From assembly GCF_000740775.1 (NCBI RefSeq), contig NZ_JFGS01000012.1, forward strand, positions 1 to 64,000: DNA of 64,000 nt, written 5' to 3'. Below, piece after piece: positions 25,550 through 34,899 of the stretch (position 1 is its first letter; each line of letters opens with the position of its first letter). The notes beneath the pieces are model-generated. The model saw only the letters and a list, made by a program, of their open reading frames with translations. It made no database searches and was not told where the DNA came from. Position numbers and translations under genes: made by a program. The stretch comes from Haematobacter missouriensis. GTDB lineage: Bacteria; Pseudomonadota; Alphaproteobacteria; Rhodobacterales; Rhodobacteraceae.

Positions 25550-26602
25550 CTATACCAGGCCTGCCCCTGCAATAAGCGCGCGCATCACCTCGGCGGCATT
25601 GCCTTCCACGCCGCGTCCCGCTCCGGTTCCGGACCATTGTGCGCCATAACCGGTTTCGCCCCGCGCTTTGGCCGCGTTGTTGAGCGCTTTGCCCAGATCA
25701 TAGGCGCGGGGATAGGCAGGCACATCGGTTTCGGGAAAAGCCTCACCCCAGTCTGTAAACCGGTTCGTGAGACAGCGCGCTGGCCTGCCGGATATCACGC
25801 GGGTCATCACCGTCTTACCGCCTTTCGCGAGACGCTCGCGATAGGCGTGATCGGCGGCGGACTCCCCGCATCCGACAAAGGCCGTGCCGAGTTGTGCGGC
25901 AGCCGCGCCCATGTCGAGCATCCTGCGAATGTCCTGCCCATCCATCAGCCCGCCCGCGGCGATCACCGGCAGGCCCGCTTCCCGTACCAGAAGACGCGTC
26001 AGATCATCGGTAGACAGACGCTCATCAGGGCCATCGGGCTCGAATATCCCACGATGTCCGCCGGCCTCCCACCCTTGGGCGATCACCGCATGGAAGCCCG
26101 CATCGGCGATCATCCGTGCCTCGGAAAGTGACGTAGCGCTGGCGATCAGGACGAGGCCCGCATTTCGCAACGCTGCGATCTGGTGCGCACGGGGCAGGCC
26201 GAAGTGGAAGCTTACGACCGCCGGGCGCATTTCCAGAACGACATGCAGGAGGTCATCCGTTTCGCGGAAGCCGATGTAGATCTCCCCCAGCGTGGAGGGG
26301 GGAGTGGCGCCGAACTTGGCAAAAAGCGGTGAAGCGGTATGGAGCCATGCCGTCTCCACCGGTTCATTCCGGGCGGCAGGACGGTGGCAGAAGAAATTGA
26401 CGTTGATCGGTTTCTTCGTCAGGGCCTGCGTATCGGTGATGGCCTGACGGGCGGCGGTGGCGGAGGACGCTCCCAGCCCGAGCGCTCCGAGACCTCCCGC
26501 CTCCGATACCGCCGCAGCAAGCGGCGGGGTGGAGACGCCTGCCATCGGCGCCTGAAAGATCGGCAAGGCGACAGTCATCTGGTTGAGTATGGATTGTATC
26601 AT
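25550..26602 (-). CDS. Nitronate monooxygenase family protein
   Basis: About 350 residues of the FMN-dependent nitronate monooxygenase (2-nitropropane dioxygenase) family: PIFQAPMAGVSTPPLAAAVSEAGGLGALG, AGLVLIASATSLSEARMIADAGFHAVIAQGWEAGGHRG, LPVIAAGGLMDGQDIRRMLDMGAAAAQLGTAFV. It should oxidise alkyl nitronates such as propionate 3-nitronate with FMN and O2. ATG 26602 follows GGAGG by 6 bases. It is followed by ccdAB, and its own promoter would lie within or next to the decayed IS3 element. Confidence 0.85.
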   Translation of the reverse strand: MIQSILNQMTVALPIFQAPMAGVSTPPLAAAVSEAGGLGALGLGASSATAARQAITDTQALTKKPINVNFFCHRPAARNEPVETAWLHTASPLFAKFGATPPSTLGEIYIGFRETDDLLHVVLEMRPAVVSFHFGLPRAHQIAALRNAGLVLIASATSLSEARMIADAGFHAVIAQGWEAGGHRGIFEPDGPDERLSTDDLTRLLVREAGLPVIAAGGLMDGQDIRRMLDMGAAAAQLGTAFVGCGESAADHAYRERLAKGGKTVMTRVISGRPARCLTNRFTDWGEAFPETDVPAYPRAYDLGKALNNAAKARGETGYGAQWSGTGAGRGVEGNAAEVMRALIAGAGLV

Positions 26603-26839
26603 CGAGGTCCTCCGCGGCGGCAGGATGCCTCGGCACCGGAATGCCTGCAATATCCGAACGTCTCAGGACAGGCGCCGGTATGCCTGATGGCTTTCCAGTG
26701 CGTGCTTCCATCCCTCCGGCAGCGCATCGTTCCTCCATGGGCCGCCAGAGCGGGACATGCCAGCCGGTGGGCAGAGTATCGCAGTAGGCTTTCGCTGCGG
26801 CCCTAGCCCCCGCGGTCCGATAGCTGCCGGGCGGGGCAT

Positions 26840-27792
26840 TCTTCCTTGGCGCGGGAAAACGAACGGCTTCGACGCGAGACTCTCATCCTCAAGGAGGAGA
26901 GGGACATTCTAAAAAAAGCCCCCCAGTTCCTCGACGAGCGTAAAGCCCTGAGGTTTCGGCTCGTCGAGGAACAATGCGGGGCTTTCCCGGTCGACTGGCT
27001 GTGCCGGGTGATGAATGTCAGCGCCCGCGGGTTGCGGGCCTTTCGCTGCCGTCCCGCCAGCCGAAGGCAGCGCATGCACATGGTGGTTCTGGCCCACATC
27101 AAGGAGCAGTCACGCCTGAGCTTGGGCGGCCGTCTCAGGATGACTGAAGAACTGAAGGAGGTTGGCGTCGATGTTGGGCAGCGCAGGGTCGGGCGGCTGA
27201 TGCGCGAGAACGGGATTGCGTTTGAAAGAACATGCAATTCAAAGCGACGACGGACAGCGGTCACACATTCAACATAGCCAACCCTCCTGGACCGTAACTT
27301 CACAGCGGATCGACCGAACCAGAATGGGCGGCCGATATCAGCTACGTATGGATGCGTGACGGTGGGCTGTATCTGGCCGTCATTCTCGACCTGCATTCGC
27401 GGCGCGTCATCGGCTGGCCGTCCGCAACCGCATGAAACGCGATCTGCCGATCCGGGCGCGAAGATGGCCATCTCCCTGCGGTCGCCGCCGCGGGGTTGCA
27501 TCTTCCACAGTGATCGCGGCAGCCAATATTGTTCACAGGACTATCAGAAGGTCCTGCGCGAGCATGAAGCCCCGATGAGCAGCAACGCAACTACTACGAT
27601 AGCGCCGCCGTCGAGACCTTCTTCAAGGCCATCAAGGCCGAGCTGATCTCGCGCAGGTCGCGGGAAACACGCCGACAGCCTGAGACGGCCATCCTCCAAT
27701 ACATCAACAGCTTCTATAACCCGCGCCGTCGGCACTCAGCATCAGGAGGCAAAAGCCCTTGGCCTTCGAATGCCAAGTGGCCTAGACGAGTA
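26840..27792 (+). pseudogene. IS3-family transposase (OrfA tail plus OrfB), multiply frameshifted
   Basis: Reading starts at the end of OrfA (ARENERLRRETLILKEERDILKK, the leucine zipper) with the N-terminal helix-turn-helix lost. OrfB follows in pieces: LRFRLVEEQCGAFPVDWLCRVMNVS, then VDVGQRRVGRLMRENGIAF, then after a shift FKATTDSGHTFNIA, then [22 protein letters not shown] with the first catalytic Asp, CIFHSDRGSQYCS with the second, and a damaged third part AVETFFKAIKAELISRR with the Glu. At least three frameshifts and a small deletion around the third catalytic site make it inactive. Terminal repeats were not located. Confidence 0.85.
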
Positions 27793-28033
27793 ATGCGGGC
27801 GGCACAAATTCGCGACAGGTTCCATCCCGTGGAGACACGCCTTTACAGCTCAGAATAACGGCGCCCGCGCAGGCAGAACCGCCGAACATCAAAGATGCCG
27901 TCAGATCAGGGGATACATGCTCGGCCTGTAGTCAGCGTGTGTTTGCTGTCATGATGATAGCCGTGTCGGTGCTCTGCAGGGCGGCATCAGGTCACCGCAT
28001 TCCGCACCAATATACAAGATCGCCAAAGTGCGA

Positions 28034-28906
28034 TCACCCCACCATCTGCCTCTGCCGATCACGAAACCGGGCGCGGTCGGCTTCAGAATAGTGATTCCGA
28101 CAATGCGGACAGCTTACCCCATCCTCGAAGTCGGGATGCGCGCGGCCCTCTGCCGTGACCGGCCAACCGCAGGCACGGCAGAGAGTGTGATCTCCGGGTG
28201 CAAGACCGTGACCGACAGACACGCGCTCGTCAAAAACGAAACAGGCACCTTGCCAGCTGCTGTTCTCCGCCGGAACTTCCTCCAGATATTTCAGGATTCC
28301 GCCCTTCAGGTGGTAAACTTCCGGCGCGCCTTCCTGCTTCAGCCAGCTCGTCGATTTCTCACAGCGGATGCCGCCCGTGCAGAACATGGCCAGTGTCTTT
28401 CCCGCGAACCGGGCCTTGTTCGCCTGCCACCAGCCGGGGAAATCGCGAAAGGTTTCGATGCCCGGATCGACTGCGCCGGCAAAGGTGCCGATCGCGGTTT
28501 CGTAGGCGTTGCGGGTGTCAATGACCACCACATCCTCCCGCGCGATGAGATCGTTCCATGCCTCGGGGGAAACATAGGTTCCGACGCTCGCCGTCGGGTC
28601 AACACCCGGCTGGCCCATCGTCACGATCTCCCGCTTGATGCGCACCTTCATGCGGCGGAAAGGCATGATCGCGGCTACGCTCTCCTTCCACTCAAGCGTG
28701 GCGCAGCCGGGTATGGCACGGATATGGGCGATCACGCGATCTATTCCGGCACGGGGCCCGGCGATTGTCCCGTTTATACCCTCGTTCGCGATCAGCAAGG
28801 TGCCACGGATCCCCTCCGCCTCGCAGAGCGTGGCGAGCGCGGAGCGCAGCTCGGGCAGGGCTTCGAGACGGGTGAAATGGTAAAGAGCGGCGACGATCTG
28901 GGACAT
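28034..28906 (-). CDS. trhO: tRNA uridine(34) hydroxylase, rhodanese-type
   Basis: About 290 residues. An N-terminal acylphosphatase-like part (AALYHFTRLEALPELRSALATLCEAEGIRGTLLIANEGINGTIAG) is followed by a rhodanese domain with active-site MFCTGGIRCEKSTSWLKQEG, and a short C-terminal region with CRACGWPVT and SCPHCRNHY Cys pairs. TrhO uses O2 to form 5-hydroxyuridine at position 34 of certain tRNAs. ATG 28906 is used because the family begins near IVAALYHF. It is divergent from the SLC13 transporter gene. Confidence 0.88.
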   Translation of the reverse strand: MSQIVAALYHFTRLEALPELRSALATLCEAEGIRGTLLIANEGINGTIAGPRAGIDRVIAHIRAIPGCATLEWKESVAAIMPFRRMKVRIKREIVTMGQPGVDPTASVGTYVSPEAWNDLIAREDVVVIDTRNAYETAIGTFAGAVDPGIETFRDFPGWWQANKARFAGKTLAMFCTGGIRCEKSTSWLKQEGAPEVYHLKGGILKYLEEVPAENSSWQGACFVFDERVSVGHGLAPGDHTLCRACGWPVTAEGRAHPDFEDGVSCPHCRNHYSEADRARFRDRQRQMVG

Positions 28907-29015
28907 GCGGCTCTGTAGAGCCGCAACGCTTCGCGGGCAAGAGCAGCGGTGCAGTGACAGCACTGGAACCGGAAGCTATCCCTGCCCATTGAGCGGAACC
29001 GCCGCAGGAGAGATG

Positions 29016-30782
29016 ATGACCCAGCCCCAGATACTTGCGTTCCTCATCCTCGGCGGCATGATGATCCTCTTCATCTGGGGCAGGCTCCGATATGACGTCG
29101 TGGCGATGCTGGCGCTTGTTGCCTCGTTGATTGCGGGAACGGTACGCCCGGAAGACGCTTTCCGTGGGTTCTCCGACGATATCGTCATAATTGTCGGTAG
29201 TGCGCTTGTGGTGAGTGCGGGTATAGCCCGGTCGGGTGTGGTGGAGGTGGCGCTTCAGTGGGTGGGGCGGCGGGTGACTTCGCTTCGCTGGCAACTGACG
29301 GTGCTGGTCGGATCGGTGACGCTGCTGTCCGCCATCGTCAAGAACATCGGCGCGCTCGCCATGCTGATGCCCGCCGCGTTCGGCATGGCCAAGCGGTCGG
29401 GGGCATCGCCTTCGGTATTCCTGATGCCCATGGCCTTCGGATCGCTGCTGGGCGGCCTTATCACGCTCGTTGGCACATCACCTAACATCATCGTCTCCCG
29501 GGTGCGCGAGCAGATGACGGGAACACCTTTTGGCATGTTCGACTATGCCCCTGTCGGTCTGGGGCTGTCGCTGGTAGGGCTGATCTTCCTGCGCTTCGGC
29601 TACCGGCTGCTCCCGAGCGACCGGCGCGCGGCCGCGCGTGGATTGGGCGAGGCAGTATTCGTCAGCGATTACAACACCGAGGCGCGGGTGCTGGAGACTT
29701 CGCGGGCGGCGGGCGTGACCGTGTCTGACTTCCTCTCCGACATAGACGGGGCTCTGGCGGTCACAGGCATCATCCGCGCTGGGAAGCGGCGCGCTACGGT
29801 CCTGCCCGATACGAAGATCCTCGTGGATGACTTGCTGCTTCTGCGGGGCGCGCCGGATGCGCTGGAGGCGGCGATCACGCGCGGTCGGCTCGGGCTCGCC
29901 CGTCAGGAAGCGGGTCGCGTTTCGGAAGGGGTGGCCCTTGTGGAGACCGTCGTCATCCCTGCATCGCTTTTGGTCGGGCAGAGCGCGGGGGGAATGGCAC
30001 TTCATGATCGGCACGGGTTGAACCTCATCGCCATATCGCGGGCCGGGCACCAGATGAGCGAGCGCCTTGGCGACACTTCGATTGCCGCAGGAGATGTTCT
30101 GCTGGTGCAGGGGCCGGAGGCGGAAATGCCCGAGCAGATGCGCGCCCTTGGCCTGCTGCCGCTGGCCCAACGCAAGCTCGGACTCGGCAGCGTAAGAAAG
30201 GCGCTGCTGCCGCTGCTGATCCTCGGTTCCGCCATGGCGCTGACCGCGACCGGGGCGGTGCCTGTCGCGGTCGCCTTCTTCGGGGCGGCGACAGCGATGA
30301 TCGCCAGCGGCGCTCTCCCGGCGCGGGAGGCGACGGAGGCCGTGGAATGGCCGATCCTTGTCATGCTGGGGGCGCTCATACCGGTGAGCGAGGCGCTGCA
30401 GACGACGGGAGCCACGGAGCTCATCGGGACGCTGCTTTCGGACATCGCGACGGGGCTGCCGGTCTGGGGCGCGCTGACGCTCATCATGGTGGCGGCCATG
30501 GCCGTCACGCCGTTCCTCAACAACGCGGCGACAGTGCTGGTCATGGCCCCGATCGCCGCTACCTTCGCCACCGATCTGGGCTATCGCCCCGAAGCGTTCC
30601 TGATGGCCGTGGCGGTAGGCGCGGGAAGCGATTTCCTCACCCCCATCGGGCATCAGTCGAATACGCTGGTCCTGGGACCGGGAGGCTATCGCTTCGGCGA
30701 TTACGCCCGCCTTGGCGCGCCCTTGTCGGTTCTGGTGGTGTTGGTCGGCGTGCCGCTCATCCTTGCCGTCTGGCCGGTCTGA
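29016..30782 (+). CDS. SLC13-family permease with RCK C-terminal (TrkA-C) domains
   Basis: About 588 residues. The membrane part of the first half is typical of the ArsB/CitT-like superfamily (LAFLILGGMMILFIWGRLRYDVVAMLALVASLIAGT, SAIVKNIGALAMLMPAAFGMAKR, LVGTSPNIIVSRVREQ). Two cytoplasmic TrkA-C repeats sit about residues 210-370 (LETSRAAGVTVSDFLSDID and AGGMALHDRHGLNLIAISRAG). A second membrane half follows, ending NNAATVLVMAPIAATFATDLG and FLTPIGHQSNTLVLGPGGYRFGDY. RCK-C domains suggest ligand gating, possibly by nucleotides. ATG 29016 follows AGGAG by 5 bases. The substrate is unknown; dicarboxylate, sulfate or arsenite-type anions are possible. Confidence 0.82.
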   Translation: MTQPQILAFLILGGMMILFIWGRLRYDVVAMLALVASLIAGTVRPEDAFRGFSDDIVIIVGSALVVSAGIARSGVVEVALQWVGRRVTSLRWQLTVLVGSVTLLSAIVKNIGALAMLMPAAFGMAKRSGASPSVFLMPMAFGSLLGGLITLVGTSPNIIVSRVREQMTGTPFGMFDYAPVGLGLSLVGLIFLRFGYRLLPSDRRAAARGLGEAVFVSDYNTEARVLETSRAAGVTVSDFLSDIDGALAVTGIIRAGKRRATVLPDTKILVDDLLLLRGAPDALEAAITRGRLGLARQEAGRVSEGVALVETVVIPASLLVGQSAGGMALHDRHGLNLIAISRAGHQMSERLGDTSIAAGDVLLVQGPEAEMPEQMRALGLLPLAQRKLGLGSVRKALLPLLILGSAMALTATGAVPVAVAFFGAATAMIASGALPAREATEAVEWPILVMLGALIPVSEALQTTGATELIGTLLSDIATGLPVWGALTLIMVAAMAVTPFLNNAATVLVMAPIAATFATDLGYRPEAFLMAVAVGAGSDFLTPIGHQSNTLVLGPGGYRFGDYARLGAPLSVLVVLVGVPLILAVWPV

Positions 30783-30846
30783 AACGCCGCGCGGCTGTGG
30801 CAATTTGTCTGCGCTGTCGCGGGTAAAAACAACGGCCTTGATTGGA

Positions 30847-30858
30847 TGACAATTGTCA
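30847..30858. promoter_or_regulatory. Perfect 12-bp palindrome upstream of the TRAP operon
   Basis: TGACAATTGTCA is its own reverse complement and lies 70 bases upstream of dctP, where an operator would be expected. The half-site TGACA resembles those of GntR/FadR-type regulators, but no regulator is adjacent. Regulatory use is inference from position and symmetry. Confidence 0.4.
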
Positions 30859-30927
30859 GGAATTATGGCCCGGACCTCGGCGGGGTGGGGGAGACATGCC
30901 CGTCAGAAGGTCTAAAGGGAGGGTCAC

Positions 30928-31971
30928 ATGACCGAGAACCGGGTTCTTCTGAACCGCAGGACGCTGATGCGGGGCACGGCTGTCGGAATGCTTGCCGCCC
31001 CGGCGCTGGTCGGCAAGGGGCTGGCGCAGGGTGCGGTGACATGGCGTGTGCAGTCGCACTGGCCAAAGGCGTCGAGTTCGTTCAACGACAGCCTCGGCAT
31101 GTTCGCCAAGGAAGTCGAGCGCCGGACGGATGGTGCTTTCAAGATGACCCTGTTGGGCGATGGGGAGTTCGCCAAGGGCACCGATATCTACAGTATCGTG
31201 CGGCGCGGGGTGGTGCCGATGGGGACGATCAGCCCCTCCTACATTCAGGACAACGCGCAGGCGGCGTCTTTTCTCTACGGCATTCCCGGGACGCTGCGGG
31301 AAAGCTGGGAGATGCAGCATGTGGTCAAGAACCTCGGTATCGAAGCCTTGGTGAACGACGATCTGGCAAAAGAAGGCACGATGGCGCTGGCCGAAAAGGT
31401 GCTGCCGACGGAACTGACGCTCACCAAGAATGTGACCAGCGTCAGTGATTTTCAGGGGCTCAAGATCCGCTCCTCCGGCACGATGATGGACTTCCTGTCG
31501 ATGGCCGGTGCCGCGCCGCAATATGTGCCGGGATCGGAGCTTTATCAGGCGCTATCTTCCGGGGTCGTGGATGGCGCGCATTGGGGTGCGGCAGTCGGCG
31601 CGCAGTCCATGTCGCTGTGGGAGGTCTGCAAGTATCACGTCAAGCCGCCCATCGCCCAGACCACGGATGCCTATGTCGTCAACCTCAAGGCGCTCGAGGC
31701 TCTGGACGACGAGATGCGGACCGCCTTCATGGACGCGGCCGAAACGAGGTTCTATCGCCGCTCCATCGAATACGTCCATGCCGAGGCCGTAGCGCTTTCG
31801 GAGGGCCAAAGGGACAACAACCTTCAGGTCATCCAACTGCCCGACGAAGTGATGTCGATGATGTCGGAGGCCTCCAGAAAGGTCATGGACAAGGAGGCCG
31901 AGCGGGGTGAACGCGCGACCAAGGCCGCCGACATCTACCGCGGCCTGATGACGGACATGGGCTACATCTGA
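30928..31971 (+). CDS. TRAP transporter substrate-binding protein (DctP family)
   Basis: About 347 residues. The N-terminal NRRTLMRGTAVGMLAAPALVGKGLAQGAVT has a twin-arginine-like signal before the mature receptor. The mature protein has the DctP-family core TWRVQSHWPKASSSFNDSLGMFAKEVERRTDGAF, TNVTSVSDFQGLKIRSSGTMMDFLSM with the conserved Arg, and SGVVDGAHWGAAVGAQSMSLWE. It belongs to the group with Tat-exported receptors for 2-oxo or aromatic acids; the ligand is not determined. The AAGGGAGG site is well placed. A GC-rich hairpin separates it from the small membrane subunit gene. Confidence 0.85.
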   Translation: MTENRVLLNRRTLMRGTAVGMLAAPALVGKGLAQGAVTWRVQSHWPKASSSFNDSLGMFAKEVERRTDGAFKMTLLGDGEFAKGTDIYSIVRRGVVPMGTISPSYIQDNAQAASFLYGIPGTLRESWEMQHVVKNLGIEALVNDDLAKEGTMALAEKVLPTELTLTKNVTSVSDFQGLKIRSSGTMMDFLSMAGAAPQYVPGSELYQALSSGVVDGAHWGAAVGAQSMSLWEVCKYHVKPPIAQTTDAYVVNLKALEALDDEMRTAFMDAAETRFYRRSIEYVHAEAVALSEGQRDNNLQVIQLPDEVMSMMSEASRKVMDKEAERGERATKAADIYRGLMTDMGYI

Positions 31972-32001
31972 CACCCTTTCGGGGCCGGATCCCGTCGAAC
32001 G

Positions 32002-32021
32002 GGCGCAGCCGCCGCTGCGCC
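32002..32021 (+). other. Intercistronic hairpin between dctP and dctQ genes
   Basis: GGCGCAGC (32002-32009), loop CGCC, GCTGCGCC (32014-32021). This perfect 8-bp stem lies 30 bases after the receptor stop codon and 29 before the membrane-subunit start; it probably stabilises the receptor message relative to the downstream genes. Confidence 0.5.
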
Positions 32022-32050
32022 TGACCCCCTTCACATCATGAGGTCACGTT

Positions 32051-32614
32051 ATGCGGAAGGTCGCCCGTGCCGTCACGCAGTTCAATCTCTTCATCGGTCG
32101 CTGGGCTTCCCTCGCGATCTTCATCATCTTCGCGCTTTTGCTGGCGGATGTTGTCATGCGCTACATGGTCGGCCGCCCGGCGATCTGGACGGCGGAGCTC
32201 GCGACATTGATTTTCGGCGTCTATGCCATCATCGCGGGTGGCAGCCTTCTGGCGCAGCGTGGTCATGTCAACGTGGACATCTTCTACGGCCGCCTTTCAC
32301 CTCGCCGGAAGGCGATGGTCGACATCGTGACATGGCCGCTCTTCCTGCTGTTCGTCTTTGTGCTGCTTTGGCAGGGCTATGACATGGCATCCGAATCCAT
32401 CGCGGATATGGAGAGGTCCAACTCCGTCTGGAAAGCGCCGCTCTGGCCAACAAAGACCTTCATTCCGATCGCGGCATTTCTGATGCTTCTTCAGGGACTT
32501 GTGCGGTTGTGGTCCGACATTCGCGTCCTTCGTGGCCTGCCGGTCGATGAGGAGACATTCGGGGTGCCTGCGCCCGTCGCGCATGACGCGCCGGAGATGA
32601 CCCATGAGCGTTGA
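32051..32614 (+). CDS. TRAP transporter small permease (DctQ family)
   Basis: About 187 residues with four predicted membrane segments: the first around LAIFIIFALLLADVVMRYM and then WTAELATLIFGVYAIIAGGSLLAQRGHVNVDIFYG with the DctQ-typical W-[ST]-E-E position as WTAEL. The last part (IPIAAFLMLLQGLVRLWSDI) is followed by a short cytoplasmic tail. It forms the membrane complex with DctM. It overlaps the dctM start by 11 bases. Confidence 0.85.
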   Translation: MRKVARAVTQFNLFIGRWASLAIFIIFALLLADVVMRYMVGRPAIWTAELATLIFGVYAIIAGGSLLAQRGHVNVDIFYGRLSPRRKAMVDIVTWPLFLLFVFVLLWQGYDMASESIADMERSNSVWKAPLWPTKTFIPIAAFLMLLQGLVRLWSDIRVLRGLPVDEETFGVPAPVAHDAPEMTHER

Positions 32615-33917
32615 ACTTCTCACCTTCCTGTTCTTCGGTTCGCTCCTGCTCTTCGTGCTGATCGGTACGCCGCTCGTCTTTGTGCTGGGCGGGGTATCGG
32701 TTATCTTTCTCTACTTCGAGATGGGGAGCGTAGGTTTCTACCTTCTCTCCTCCAAGATGTGGGAGACGATGTCCAACGCCACGCTCATGGCGATCCCGCT
32801 CTTTGTCTTCATGGCGACAATGCTGGAGAAGTCGGGCGTCGCCGGTGACCTTTACGACATGATGCACAAATGGTGGGGCGGTGTGCGGGGCGGCCTTGCC
32901 ATCGGCACGGTGATGATCTGCGTGATATTCGCGGCCATGTCCGGCATTTCCGGCGCGGCCGTGGTGACGATGGGGACCATCGCGCTGCCGAAGATGCTGG
33001 AGCGGGGGTATGACAAGAAGCTCGCGCTCGGCGCGATCAATGCGGGCGGTGGCTGGGGCATACTGATCCCGCCGTCAATTCTGATGGTACTCTACTCGCT
33101 CCTGACGGAAGTTTCTGCGGGACGCCTGTTTGCCGCAGGGATTGGACCCGGGCTTTTGCTGTTCGTGCTCGTCAGCATCTATATCCTCGTCCGCTGCCTG
33201 ATCCAGCCGCAGATGGGCCCGTCGCTGCCGAAGGAGCAGCGTGCCGACTGGGGCGAGAAGTTCCGATCGCTCCGCTCGGTCATCCTGCCGATTCTGATCG
33301 TGGTGAGCGTTCTGGGCGCGATCTTCGGTGGCTTTGCCACGCCGACGGAAGCTGCAGCCATAGGCGTGTTCGGTTCGCTTGTGGCAACGGCGGTCAACGG
33401 GAAGTTCAACCGCAGCGTCCTTTGGGACAGCGCCATATCCACGCTGCGGCTGACGACAATGATCATGTGGATCCTGTTCGCCGCGCATGCATTCTCAACT
33501 GCCTATACCGCGCTCGGGGCCCAGACGCTGATCGAGCATCTGATGTCGTTCATTCCGGGTGGAAAATGGGGGTCACTCGCCTTCATGCTGGGAGTGCTGT
33601 TCATTCTTGGGATGGTGCTCGATCCGGTGGGCATCATGCTCATCACCCTGCCGGTGTTCCTGCCCGTGGTGCAGAGCTACGGCTTTGATCCGATCTGGTT
33701 CGGCATCCTCTTCATCATCATGATGGAGGTGGGCTACATGACGCCGCCGTTCGGTTTCAACTTGTTCTATCTCAGGGGCGTTGCGCCGCCGGAGGTGACG
33801 ATGGGAGACATCTACAATTCGGTCATCCCCTATGTGCTGGTAACTCTGCTCGGTGTCCTTCTCATCATCCTGATCCCGGACATCGCGCTTTATCTGCCAC
33901 GGCTGTTCTACGGCTGA
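32604..33917 (+). CDS. TRAP transporter large permease (DctM family)
   Basis: About 437 residues with around 11-12 membrane segments. Family features include GTPLVFVLGGVSVIFL, LMAIPLFVFMATMLEKSGVAGDLYDMMHKWWGGVRGGLAIGTVM, AAMSGISGAAVVTMGTIALPKML, GAINAGGGWGILIPPSILMVLYS and MMEVGYMTPPFGFNLFYLRG. DctM is the sodium-coupled translocating subunit. It overlaps dctQ and ends about 80 bases before a terminator hairpin. Confidence 0.88.
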   Translation: MSVELLTFLFFGSLLLFVLIGTPLVFVLGGVSVIFLYFEMGSVGFYLLSSKMWETMSNATLMAIPLFVFMATMLEKSGVAGDLYDMMHKWWGGVRGGLAIGTVMICVIFAAMSGISGAAVVTMGTIALPKMLERGYDKKLALGAINAGGGWGILIPPSILMVLYSLLTEVSAGRLFAAGIGPGLLLFVLVSIYILVRCLIQPQMGPSLPKEQRADWGEKFRSLRSVILPILIVVSVLGAIFGGFATPTEAAAIGVFGSLVATAVNGKFNRSVLWDSAISTLRLTTMIMWILFAAHAFSTAYTALGAQTLIEHLMSFIPGGKWGSLAFMLGVLFILGMVLDPVGIMLITLPVFLPVVQSYGFDPIWFGILFIIMMEVGYMTPPFGFNLFYLRGVAPPEVTMGDIYNSVIPYVLVTLLGVLLIILIPDIALYLPRLFYG

Positions 33918-33999
33918 TACATTTTCTCCGGCTTCCCCTCCGGGGGCCGCGTTCCTCGTTTATCGGCGAGATGACACCTTCGGACCCGCTCAAATCGGC

Positions 34000-34023
34000 A
34001 AACGCCCCCAATACGGGGCGTTT
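34000..34023. terminator. Hairpin terminator between convergent TRAP and FAH genes
   Basis: AAACGCCCC (34000-34008) pairs with GGGGCGTTT (34015-34023) across a 6-base loop. The stem has A/T ends and is followed on the plus side by TTTACTGTTT, so it can serve the TRAP operon; read on the minus strand it follows the FAH-family stop by about 12 bases. Confidence 0.75.
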
Positions 34024-34035
34024 ACTGTTTGATCG

Positions 34036-34899
34036 TCAGGGCTCCGCGATAACAGTGTTTTCGATGGCGCCGATCTCTTCGATCTCGCAACGCACGATGT
34101 CGCCAACTCTCAGGTACTTCGGTGGGTTGAAGCTGAAACCGACCCCGCCGGGCGTGCCGGTGAAGATCAGGTCGCCGGGCTGAAGCGTCATGGCCTTGGA
34201 CAACTCCGCAATCTGATCCCAGACCTTGAACACCAGATGCTTGACGTTGGAATTCTGTCGCAACTCGCCGTTCACATAGGCGCGGATGGCCAGCCGATGC
34301 GGGTCGCCGATCTCATCTGCCGTCACGATGCACGGGCCGACCGGCGCATGCGTGTCGAAGGATTTCCCCAGCATCCATTGCGGAGTGCGCGTTTGCCAGT
34401 CGCGAACGCTCACATCATTGCCGATAGTATAGCCGAACACGTGCTCAGGCGCGTCCGCCGCGCTGATGTGCCGGCCACCCCGGCCAATCACCGCTACGAG
34501 TTCCACCTCATAGTCCAGCTTGTCAGAGACCTTCGGCATCTCGATCGCTGCGAACGGACCGTTGAGCGCGCTTGGCTGCTTGCAGAACCACACCTGCTCG
34601 GTCGGGATCTGCAGGCCGATGCCTTTCGCTTCCTCTATATGGTCGGCATAGTTCAGTCCGATGGCCAGCAGCTTCTGCGGCCTGTCCACCGGGGAAAGAA
34701 GCGTCACGTCGCCCAGCGGAATGGAGCGCGCCTCGGCCACAGATGTGAGGCGCGGGGCGATATCGCCCCATTGGCCGATCAGCTCCACGACGCTGTCGCG
34801 CGCTTCGGGTAACACCTCATCCAGCGGAACTATGCGCTGGTCAAACAGCACCCCGACCCTCGGTCGCTCACTGTTTTGGATGAAACGGACCAACCGCAT
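34036..34899 (-). CDS. Fumarylacetoacetate hydrolase family protein
   Basis: About 287 residues. The FAH fold is seen in KLLAIGLNYADHIEEAKGI, WFCKQPSALNGPFA, LDYEVELVAVIGRGGRHISAADAPEHVFGYTIGNDVSVRDWQ with metal-binding Glu/Asp, GKSFDTHAPVGPCIV and GDLIFTGTPGGVGFSFNP. Enzymes of this group hydrolyse C-C bonds of acylpyruvates or act as oxaloacetate/2-oxo-acid decarboxylases or dehydratases. The substrate cannot be assigned. It is convergent with the TRAP transporter, so a shared pathway is plausible but not shown. Confidence 0.82.
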   Translation of the reverse strand: MRLVRFIQNSERPRVGVLFDQRIVPLDEVLPEARDSVVELIGQWGDIAPRLTSVAEARSIPLGDVTLLSPVDRPQKLLAIGLNYADHIEEAKGIGLQIPTEQVWFCKQPSALNGPFAAIEMPKVSDKLDYEVELVAVIGRGGRHISAADAPEHVFGYTIGNDVSVRDWQTRTPQWMLGKSFDTHAPVGPCIVTADEIGDPHRLAIRAYVNGELRQNSNVKHLVFKVWDQIAELSKAMTLQPGDLIFTGTPGGVGFSFNPPKYLRVGDIVRCEIEEIGAIENTVIAEP

